Assembly: GCA_027922465.2 (NCBI GenBank)
Contig: BQMF02000589.1
Location: forward strand, 124,001 to 188,000
Reading direction: 5' to 3'
Source: Turritopsis dohrnii
Taxonomy: Eukaryota; Cnidaria; Hydrozoa; Anthoathecata; Oceaniidae
DNA: 64,000 nt
In this document: piece by piece, positions 9,751-17,247 of the stretch
Layout of the letters: every line of letters begins with the position of its first letter
Numbering within the stretch: position 1 is the first letter of the stretch
Translations under genes and position numbers: made by a program
The notes under the pieces: model-generated
Seen by the model: only the letters and a program-made list of their open reading frames with translations
Database searches by the model: none
Told to the model about the DNA's origin: nothing

Positions 9751-9965
9751 AATAATTTACGTCTCAATACAGGATCTAGAATTTTACCAATATGTTTAAT
9801 CCTCGATTCAAAGCGTACTCTGTCAACAGCAGCCTCTATCCAGTTACTTCTACGAGATTCACAAGCATAGATATAATGGACCATTACTTTATCATTAAAA
9901 GTAACCCTTTTTGTATCTTGATGGGAAAATATAATATCATCATCTGAGGATTCATCATCAGACAT
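9717..9965 (-). CDS. PPP1R15/GADD34-like protein phosphatase 1 adaptor (82 residues)
   Basis: A small intact ORF with an acidic N terminus (SDDESSDDD). It contains the PP1-docking motif RVTF (residues 20-23), a spacer of about 18 residues, and then NWIEAAVDRVRFESRI (about 41-56). That order, RVxF followed by a Trp and an ARDR-x-RF-x-RI-like helix, is the signature of the functional core of PPP1R15 (GADD34/CReP) and of its viral counterparts in large DNA viruses. Those proteins recruit PP1 to dephosphorylate eIF2alpha and so restart translation in stressed cells. If the match is real, this Polinton carries a counter-defence against host translational shut-off. The assignment is by motif only. 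The last residues (from about 71) are encoded by a tandem repeat. It is convergent with the ATPase gene. Confidence 0.7.
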   Translation of the reverse strand: MSDDESSDDDIIFSHQDTKRVTFNDKVMVHYIYACESRRSNWIEAAVDRVRFESRIKHIGKILDPVLRRKLFSYSSLITVLQ

Positions 9966-10186
9966 AATTGTTTAAGTAAACAATGTTTATTTATTTAACA
10001 ATGTTAGAATATATTATTAAACATCATCATCCTCTTATAATTATTTTGTCTTACAAACTTATAAGAAGACAGCAAACTCTTATACAACAAATTTCAACAA
10101 AATTATAAGAAGATAGCAAACTCTTATACAACAAATTTCAACAAAATTATAAGAGAGTATAAGAAAATTATAACAAACACAACAAA
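9966..10186. promoter_or_regulatory. Divergent intergenic region with a 44-47-bp tandem repeat
   Basis: This spacer separates the minus-strand PPP1R15-like gene from the plus-strand membrane gene, so it must hold both promoters. About 10048-10150 contains two near-identical copies of a unit built around TTATAAGAAGA(C/T)AGCAAACTC and TTATACAACAAATTTCAAC, followed by a partial third. A TTTATTTATTTAAC stretch lies close to the minus-strand start, as at other Polinton genes. Confidence 0.5.
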
Positions 10187-10832
10187 ATGATAGAATATGT
10201 CAACTTTATATTATTAAGCATACTGCTGATCTCGCTATTTTACTTTTATTTTGTGTTAAAAAAATACCTCTCTCTAATAAAAATGGCGGAAACAGCGATC
10301 GATAATTTAATCAACCAGAGTTATGATGTTCCGGGTGAATTTCCACCTTCAGATGGTAAAAGACAAAAATTACTCGAGTGTGTCTTAACCGGTAATAGCA
10401 AGCTATACTTAGGGAAAATGTACACGGAAGAGCAGATTAACAAACTCAAAGATGAAAAGGTAGAAGAACTTTTTAGTATCTATGAAGCTAAACTATCAGG
10501 TCAATGGGGGAAATCCTTGGGGAAATCACTCATACGCATTTATTCGAGGGGGGGCTTGTACAATGTTAGGAATAGACAATCAAGAAGCGCTGAGCAATGA
10601 CTTGGAAGCTGACCCCTCTTTAAACTCTGCTCTTCAAAGATTTGCATGTGGCTTATATTATAAATACGGTCCATTATTAGCACCACTCAGTGTTGGACTT
10701 ATTACCGGGAAGCATTATATCAATGAAAGATATTTAAATAAATCCGATGATAATATAAATACAGTAGATAATGAAAATGTCAGAAGAACAGACTCCCATT
10801 CAAGTGACAACGAAGAACCCAAAAAAGGTTGA
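10187..10832 (+). pseudogene. Polinton membrane-anchored accessory protein, frameshifted in a G7 run
   Basis: A first open frame (10187-10600) starts with a hydrophobic segment (about residues 5-26), followed by a soluble domain. The frame is lost in a run of seven Gs at 10550-10556. The continuation lies in the frame ending at 10832 (about residue 25 onward of the 10482 ORF: MLGIDNQEALSNDLEAD, FACGLYYKYGPLLAPL). One extra G accounts for the break. An ATG at 10283 (AAAATGGCG) is in better context and would remove the membrane segment, so the true start is uncertain. The end overlaps the next gene. Function unknown; the position in the late-type cluster suggests a virion or membrane component. 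Confidence 0.65.
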
Positions 10833-11121
10833 AGCGGGTAAGAAGTTGGCGGAATACAACCGTAAAAAACGAGAACAATTAAAACAAGTGTCACCTCAAA
10901 AAGAAATGAAGAAGCTCGATGACTCTCTCACCAAACCAAATGAACAACCTATGAACTACACCTATGGTGTAGGTGGAATAATAGCTCTCGGTTTAGTTGG
11001 TGGATTTGCTTATTTTGTGTATAAAAAGAAAGAGCAAATATTACCCCATGGGTCACCATCCACCCCCCTTCCACAAAAATCTAAAATACCAGTGAAAATC
11101 AATAAACATGAAATGGAATAA
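10777..11121 (+). CDS. Small single-pass membrane protein of the Polinton
   Basis: About 115 residues. A basic, lysine-rich N-terminal half is followed by one glycine-rich transmembrane segment (YGVGGIIALGLVGGFAYFVY, about residues 65-84) and a short basic, proline-containing tail. I chose the ATG at 10777 (ATGTCAG) over the one six bases upstream; both are in frame. It overlaps the 3' end of the preceding gene and the start region of the next, in a tight run of short membrane-protein genes. No family is recognised; in Polintons such genes often encode membrane or virion accessory proteins. Confidence 0.65.
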   Translation: MSEEQTPIQVTTKNPKKVEAGKKLAEYNRKKREQLKQVSPQKEMKKLDDSLTKPNEQPMNYTYGVGGIIALGLVGGFAYFVYKKKEQILPHGSPSTPLPQKSKIPVKINKHEME

Positions 11122-11149
11122 AAAGAAAAAAAATGTATATATAACAAAC

Positions 11150-11377
11150 ATGGACAAGAAAAGTATCATCAACGATTTATATCATGCATCAGTCGTCTGC
11201 GTTTTCGCTATCGGCTACTCTATGCTAGGAAAAAAGGTATTAAAAATGACACCTCCCTCTATTCAAAAGTTCGACTTGGAAGATATAGGAAAACTAGTTG
11301 CCCTTATCGCCGCTAGTGAAGTGACAAAGGACTACTTAATCAATCAAAAGATTTTACCTGGAAATATCAATATCTAA
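11150..11377 (+). CDS. Small hydrophobic Polinton protein
   Basis: About 75 residues from the ATG at 11150; the frame stays open to an earlier ATG at 11108 that overlaps the previous gene. A hydrophobic segment (ASVVCVFAIGYSMLGKKVL) near the N terminus could span a membrane, and a second moderately hydrophobic stretch (IGKLVALIAASEVT) follows. It ends two bases before the next ATG. Function unknown. Confidence 0.6.
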   Translation: MDKKSIINDLYHASVVCVFAIGYSMLGKKVLKMTPPSIQKFDLEDIGKLVALIAASEVTKDYLINQKILPGNINI

Positions 11378-11379
11378 AT

Positions 11380-11802
11380 ATGGCTTCTATCGCAATGATG
11401 TTGGGTGGAGCTTTGGCTAACGCTTTGGCTTTCACAGGATCAAGCTATCTGTTTTCAAGTTTATCCAAAGACAGAATCGATAAGGAAAGAAAACGTCATG
11501 ATTTGGCCATAGAAAAATTACAAAAAGCACAGATTGAATGGCAGCAAAAACGACAGGAAAGAATCGATTTTATCAATAAGCAGCTCATGCTCGAAAAGAA
11601 GGCTGATTCAAAATTCGTAGAACTAAATGATGCAATGAGAGAGTACAATAGTGTATTTAGTAATCATCTTGAACCGCTACCACGAGAGCCTGTATTGAGC
11701 GACTTTTATACACCGAGTCATGATCAACATGAAAGAGAATTGGCTTTTATAGCTCTGAGTATGCTCGGTATTGGTGGAATTGTGTGGTATTTTGAAAGAT
11801 GA
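11380..11802 (+). CDS. Polinton membrane/coiled-coil protein with hydrophobic ends
   Basis: 140 residues. The N terminus (MASIAMMLGGALANALAFTG) is hydrophobic and glycine/alanine rich. The centre (about 30-75) is strongly charged and predicted by eye to be helical coiled coil (KERKRHDLAIEKLQKAQIEW). The C terminus (AFIALSMLGIGGIVWYF) is a likely transmembrane segment. This layout recurs in Polintons next to the capsid genes, but no biochemical role is known to me. It is convergent with the minus-strand gene at 11948-12802. Confidence 0.7.
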   Translation: MASIAMMLGGALANALAFTGSSYLFSSLSKDRIDKERKRHDLAIEKLQKAQIEWQQKRQERIDFINKQLMLEKKADSKFVELNDAMREYNSVFSNHLEPLPREPVLSDFYTPSHDQHERELAFIALSMLGIGGIVWYFER

Positions 11803-11818
11803 AGACCATCAACAAAAA

Positions 11819-11835
11819 TTACACGATACGTGTAA
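11819..11835. terminator. Hairpin between convergent genes
   Basis: Perfect 7-bp stem TTACACG / CGTGTAA with a 3-nt loop, 17 bp after the stop of the plus-strand gene and about 110 bp before the end of the convergent minus-strand gene. Confidence 0.5.
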
Positions 11836-11947
11836 CATATATACACACTCAGATGGTTACCGTCTAGTCACGAGGTACGTATAGATCATCCATCCAACCC
11901 CTACAATCAGAGCCCATAAATTTTGACTCAACCAACCTACAACTTCT

Positions 11948-12802
11948 TTAGCTCTGTTCAATACCTTTGAGAATATCAATGTTCTCTTTCCTAGCTTTCA
12001 ACTCTTCACGTAATCCCTCCATTCTCTCTTCAACCTCTTTTCGTTGTTCGTCTGTGTATGTTGCATCATTTTCCATCTCTTCCAACTTGTTTTTCTCTCG
12101 ATTGATATGCTGTTCTATTCGAACCTTTTTTGCAACCTCTTCCTGAAGACCTCCTCGTATGTTTCTCAGCGCCTTATCCAATCCTAACAACTTACGTACA
12201 GGATATTCAAATAGATCGCCGGTCTGAGTCATTTCATGATCGATAGATTGTTGTCTAAGCGTTGAAATTAAATCTTCCGTACTATTTGCAATGTTCCCCG
12301 TAATTTCCTGAAGCTCTACATCACTCGATTTTGTGATTTTAGATGATGAAGGGAGGTCTTCTTGTATTTTGTTTAACATAACTGCTTGTCGTGCTGTTAT
12401 TTTACCCTTAGGTATATCAAACCCTAATTTACGTAACCCCTCCTTACCCAATATATCAGCTATAGTACCGGTAGCCCTTAGTATTCCATCTCTCTTCGTC
12501 AATGGATCGCTACTGTCTTTGTAGTATAATTTACCTTCTCTGATTTCAAACAGATCGGTATGTTTGGAATTAGGTTTTTCCTGATTGAGGCTTTCAGATA
12601 ATCTATCATACACCCCTTCAACTAGTTCTTTCAAAACTCTAGTATTCAGACTATGACCTTCAAATGATGTTTCTCGTTCACCTGATGTATGTATCTGTGC
12701 ACCTGTACGATCACCGGTCGGTATGAGAGGAAACGTCTCATCGGTTGTTTCATCTGTCGTCATCCCATGTTCTCCAAAGGGGTCAATATCAATGTCTGCC
12801 AT
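11948..12802 (-). CDS. Polinton hypothetical protein with C-terminal coiled coil
   Basis: 284 residues, intact. The N terminus is acidic and low complexity (TTDETTDETFPLIPTGDRTG). The middle includes KEGLRKLGFDIPKGKITARQ. The last 80 residues are charged heptad-like sequence (EQHINREKNKLEEMENDATY, then RKEVEERMEGLREELKARKE), consistent with a coiled coil. An A-rich leader (AAATAAATAAATAAA) immediately precedes the ATG. It is divergent from the gene at 12865 and convergent with the one at 11380. Function unrecognised; a structural or scaffolding role would fit but is a guess. Confidence 0.65.
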   Translation of the reverse strand: MADIDIDPFGEHGMTTDETTDETFPLIPTGDRTGAQIHTSGERETSFEGHSLNTRVLKELVEGVYDRLSESLNQEKPNSKHTDLFEIREGKLYYKDSSDPLTKRDGILRATGTIADILGKEGLRKLGFDIPKGKITARQAVMLNKIQEDLPSSSKITKSSDVELQEITGNIANSTEDLISTLRQQSIDHEMTQTGDLFEYPVRKLLGLDKALRNIRGGLQEEVAKKVRIEQHINREKNKLEEMENDATYTDEQRKEVEERMEGLREELKARKENIDILKGIEQS

Positions 12803-12864
12803 TTTATTTATTTATTTAGAGGATAATTTATTATTTATTATTATATAACATAATCTCTCTAAAT

Positions 12865-13461
12865 ATGAGTTGTAAAATTTATCCAAAACTACCCACTGCT
12901 CCTGAGGATTTGAATGAGCAGGAAAAGTTTAACGCAAGCGTAATAAATTCAGAATTTGAAGAGTTGATAAAACTTAAGAACAAGTTTAGCATCAAGCTCA
13001 AGAGATACAACAAGGCGATAGAACGATCGATGCTACTAAATGCTAGCTCAAGCGCTATAACCATTGGCTCTGGCATCGGTTCAATTGCAACAGGGGCTAC
13101 TATTATCGGAATACCTATTTCTGCAGGATTAGGTGGTGTAGCCTTAGCCGGCTCTATCTGTACCGGACTTACCACAGCTGTCATCAAAAGATATCAAAAG
13201 AAAGTAGAAAAAGTGATAAAATTATATGATATTGTTACATCCTCAATCGCTGTGTTCGAAACTAACATAAGTCAGGCGCTGACTGATGGAAGGATCAATT
13301 ACAAAGAATTCCAGGTTTTGCAGGGAACATATTACAAAGCTTTAGAAGGACTCAGTTCTACAGATAGAAAGATGGAGACTGAAACCCAAAATCAATTACA
13401 AAAAAGTTTGATGATAGAACTCCAAAACCTGAAAAAATCCATAACCGAAAATGGTTACTAG
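12865..13461 (+). CDS. Polinton glycine-zipper membrane protein
   Basis: 198 residues, intact. A helical N-terminal part is followed by a long Gly/Ala/Ile-rich hydrophobic region (about 61-108; IGSGIGSIATGATIIGIPIS), then a helical C-terminal half. The pattern resembles glycine-zipper or pore-like membrane segments rather than an enzyme. It is divergent from 12802 across a 62-bp AT-rich spacer and convergent with the integrase gene. A membrane-active virion or host-interaction role is possible but not shown. Confidence 0.65.
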   Translation: MSCKIYPKLPTAPEDLNEQEKFNASVINSEFEELIKLKNKFSIKLKRYNKAIERSMLLNASSSAITIGSGIGSIATGATIIGIPISAGLGGVALAGSICTGLTTAVIKRYQKKVEKVIKLYDIVTSSIAVFETNISQALTDGRINYKEFQVLQGTYYKALEGLSSTDRKMETETQNQLQKSLMIELQNLKKSITENGY

Positions 13462-13506
13462 GATGTGTGGTTATATGCTCCTCAATTTGAAAAAGCTAGA
13501 CGACTC

Positions 13507-13531
13507 ATCTTTACTTGTTTCTAGTAAAGAT
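13507..13531. terminator. Hairpin between convergent membrane-protein and integrase genes
   Basis: Perfect 9-bp stem ATCTTTACT / AGTAAAGAT with a 7-nt loop, centred in the 88-bp gap between the two converging genes. Confidence 0.6.
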
Positions 13532-13549
13532 ACTTTGTATGTACTATGT

Positions 13550-14533
13550 TCACCAACCTTGCACATAATCAGGAGGTAGCTCTGTATCTTCAGGTATTAA
13601 TATCAGCTCTTCTTTCACAAAAGCTCGTTCAGGTCCATCTTGAAGGTAATACATTACACGGTTACCAGGTTGCTCTATTACCTCACTCAATCTATATGTC
13701 TTCTTTGACCATATCCTATCTGTTGCTCTTTTTCGATGGTCGTCGTGCTCTTCACCCGGTTGCAATAGATATCTATACAAACCATCTTGAGGTAATTTTT
13801 CTTCAGGTGGATAGCTCTCTCGTTTAGCGAGAGGCACCTCTTTTAATTTGATGGCATCTTTCGGTTTCATACCGATCATCTGCGTCTTCGTATCGTTTAA
13901 TCTATTCACAAGTTTATACAAATATTTGACCCATGTAGATGATACCTTTTCCGAATCGTTCAGTTCTTGAGCATCTTGTATTTTGAATAAATTTTTGGCA
14001 AGTATCTTGTTCAACGCCTCGACAAACGCTGTATGGGTATGCTTATATTTAGTAGTTACTCTTTTAATTTCGACGTTATTCTTCTCCAACAGCTTTGTCA
14101 CATCGGCTTTGAATTCTGAACCGTTATCACATTGAAATACTTTTTGGTAGTTTAAGGGTCCAACTCTATAGATATCTCTTATCATATCGGCAACCTCTTT
14201 GGCTTTCTTAGTCTTCAAAGGTCGGGCTACTTTGTAACGTGAAGCAACATCGATACCGGATAAGATGTACTTGTATTTATTACCATATAGCATATCACTA
14301 GGCATATACAATATATCAAATTGGTGAATCTCATTCGGTTTAGTTACCTCATAATGTGGACGTTCGATCCTTTTCGTTGTCGGTAGATGTACCTGCCACA
14401 AAGCTTGTTTTGATAGCCACTTCTTAATTTCCTTCAGTTTGAAACCAAATCCTCTTAGATTGCGAACAGCCTTTTGTCCTTTCCATAAGTTTTGAGGTTG
14501 ATAATAAATCTCTTGAAGTTTAGTGTCTGACAT
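13550..14533 (-). CDS. Polinton integrase (retroviral-type DDE)
   Basis: 327 residues, intact. The RNase-H-fold catalytic core has D73 (FDILYMP), D136 (QCDNGSEF) and E172 (AFVEALNK), giving the D,D35E spacing of retroviral integrases and Polinton integrases. The C-terminal region (VMYYLQDGPERAFVKEELI) looks like the chromo/SH3-like tail common in this family. The enzyme would join the element's terminal repeats to target DNA and make the short target duplication. The start is preceded directly by ATAAATAAATAAAA on the coding strand. It is one of the few Polinton core genes here without a lesion. Confidence 0.93.
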   Translation of the reverse strand: MSDTKLQEIYYQPQNLWKGQKAVRNLRGFGFKLKEIKKWLSKQALWQVHLPTTKRIERPHYEVTKPNEIHQFDILYMPSDMLYGNKYKYILSGIDVASRYKVARPLKTKKAKEVADMIRDIYRVGPLNYQKVFQCDNGSEFKADVTKLLEKNNVEIKRVTTKYKHTHTAFVEALNKILAKNLFKIQDAQELNDSEKVSSTWVKYLYKLVNRLNDTKTQMIGMKPKDAIKLKEVPLAKRESYPPEEKLPQDGLYRYLLQPGEEHDDHRKRATDRIWSKKTYRLSEVIEQPGNRVMYYLQDGPERAFVKEELILIPEDTELPPDYVQGW

Positions 14534-14636
14534 TTTTATTTATTTATAAACAACGTTTATTTTAGCTCATTTTTGTTAAAAAAATGACATTAAAAGTGGC
14601 TTAAAAGTTTTTATTATCTTTATATAAAGAATAAAC

Positions 14637-14939
14637 ATGACCGACAAAACAGAATCAGATTACCAATCAATGGGTTTTAGTGCGTTACGAGCATTATGTG
14701 CGTCACGAAAAATAAAATATGTTAACCAAATGAACAAAGCTAAAATGCTTGAGGTACTTGAAAAAAATGATAAGGATCCATCTTATACTCTCGATCCTGA
14801 TACGAAACAAGCATTTTATACACGCTATTCAAACTGGATAAATAACAACGAAGAAAAATATCTCAGATATCGAGAGCATAATAATGAGCAGAAAAAGATG
14901 GTTCGGAAACAAAAAAAATTGGCTCGTTCAACCTTGTAG
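14637..14939 (+). CDS. Small SAP-domain protein of the Polinton
   Basis: 100 residues. Residues about 10-45 (MGFSALRALCASRKIKYVNQ and KAKMLEVLEK) match the SAP helix-extension-helix DNA-binding motif. The C-terminal half is charged and basic (NNEQKKMVRKQKKLARSTL). A similar SAP-like segment begins the downstream polymerase gene, so the two may have arisen by duplication. A role in binding element DNA is likely by family; partners are unknown. Confidence 0.7.
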   Translation: MTDKTESDYQSMGFSALRALCASRKIKYVNQMNKAKMLEVLEKNDKDPSYTLDPDTKQAFYTRYSNWINNNEEKYLRYREHNNEQKKMVRKQKKLARSTL

Positions 14940-14950
14940 AGGCTGTGTTG

Positions 14951-14976
14951 TTTGTTACTTAAAATTGAGTAACAAA
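14951..14976 (+). terminator. Hairpin after the SAP gene
   Basis: Perfect 9-bp stem TTTGTTACT / AGTAACAAA with an 8-nt loop, 11 bp after the SAP gene stop. It shares the TTTGTTAC half-stem with the hairpin at 9671-9695. Confidence 0.55.
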
Positions 14977-15070
14977 TGTTAACTATATAGTCTGAAAAAA
15001 TTGGAAATTTCTAAACTACCTTAAAGCAATCATGATCACTTAAATATTACACAAATAATAATTATACAAT

Positions 15071-17213
15071 ATGACTTCACGAAATACTGTTGTTGAATTA
15101 AAAGCTATCGCGAGAGAGCGTGGCATACCTGGCTACTCAAAACTCAGAAAAGCTGAGTTGATCGAATTATTAGCAAACCCACCTGTCCGACCTATTCCAC
15201 TACCAAGACCTACTAGGTTTAACCGACCTGTTCCACCACCAAGACCTGTTCCATTTATTCCTACCCAACAAGATATGGATTTGTTTGAGCAACAAGAAAT
15301 GGGAAAATCTCGACCTGTTGTGAAAAGCAAGTTGAATGAATGGAGAGATTGGTTAATAAATCATGTACCTAAAGCTATTAAGGAGAAAGTGAGTGGCGCT
15401 TTCAGAGAGATGAAGAAGAAGATTCTCAATCTCTACAAGAGGAAGAATAATGAAAAAGATGAAAAATTGGTGGAACCAGAAGCGTTTGTTCCCATTGAAA
15501 TGGCGTTTGAGGGTTCTTACAAAAGGTTCAAGATAAACTCAGATGGAAAAAAGGACGTTGATTCGTTTCTCGATAAGGTTCGACCCATTTTAAGTGATCT
15601 GATTATGAGAGAACTCAAAAACAAAAAATCAATAAAAATTCAAGCTACTGTGTGGATCAAATGGAGAAAAGAAGATCTATCCAATCCTGAAGCGACAATC
15701 TATGTTGATAAGGCGTTCAATAGCAATATGGAAACAATTCACAATGAAAGCGATATATCTGATGTTATTAATAAGATGTTCAATAAGATAATCGAACAGG
15801 TTGAAAACCCTGCATTACCTCAATCCGGTTTTGTTATCGATAAAATTTTAAATATTGATGTAGACTTTCACAAGCTAAAATTAACGAGAGGTAGCTCTTA
15901 CTTACCGCTACCTAAGAATTTCAGTGGTAAGTATTCGATAATCAATCCTAAAAACGAAGATGATGAAGAGTGCTTCAAATGGGCTGTTATCGCAGCTCTC
16001 AATCATGGTAAGATTAAGAAAAATCCACAAAGGATAATGAATCTGAAGAAACATGTTGACAAATATAATTGGGAGGGTTTATCGTTTCCAATGGCGCTAA
16101 ATAAAATAGATTTGTTTGAGAGGAGGAACCCTGATATCGCTGTGCATGTTTTGACAAAAGACGATAAAGAAGGTATCTATATGTGTCGTAAGTCGAAGCA
16201 TCTTGATCGCAAAGAAACGGTTGTTTTGTTTTTACTATGTGAAGAGGAAAAGAGACATTATATAGCTGTAAAGAACTTGAGTGGTGTCTTGAGTAAGGTC
16301 AACTCGAATCATGAACATAAGGAGCATTATTGTTTGAATTGTCTCAATGGATTCTCAAGTGAGAAAACACGAGATGAACACTTTATTGTAAAAATAATGA
16401 TGTTGCTAAGATTGAGATGCCAAAGGAGGGTAGCACCGTTAAGTTTCATGACGGTCAGTATCAGCTCAAAGCTCCTTTCATAATGTATGCTGATTTCGAA
16501 GCTTTGTCACAAGAGGTTTGTAAAGAACCGCGTAGCGTAATTGGATCATCCACTAAAAAGGTTGGTATACATATCCCCACAGGCTTCTGTTGTTATAGCA
16601 AATTTGCTCATGGTGAAGTTTCAGACCATCTAACGCTTTATCGAGGTGAAGACTGTGTTTTACGTTTCGTGGATCATGCGGTAGGTGAAGTGAAAAGGCT
16701 ATACAACATGTTTCCTAAACAAAGAATGCGAGACCTCACATATGAAGAGGAACAGGGATTTACCGATTCAGATAAATGTCACATATGTATGAAAGAATTT
16801 GAAAAAGATAATATTAAGGTTAGGGATCACTGTCATTTTACTGGTAAATTTCGTGGAGCTGCACATCAGTCTTGTAATATCCGTTACAAAGTGCCTAAAT
16901 ACATTCCGATCGTCTTTCACAATCTGAGTGGATATGATGCTCATCTATTTATCAAAGAACTAGCCAAACAGTATGGAGATGAAGGGATTGCCGTCATCGC
17001 TGAAAACAAAGAAAAATATATCTCTTTCTCATTGGATGTTAAGGTTGGTGAATACTATTAAGAATCAGAAGATCTACAAAGATCAGCCATAAAAAGTGAA
17101 GAAGCCAGAGCAGATATCAGCTGCCGTGGATTTTGGCAACCATACAGATGTTGTATGTAATTGTATGTAATATTAGTATGTAAGTGAAATAAACAAGTTG
17201 CTCTCGTATGTTG

Positions 17214-17247
<34 letters not shown>

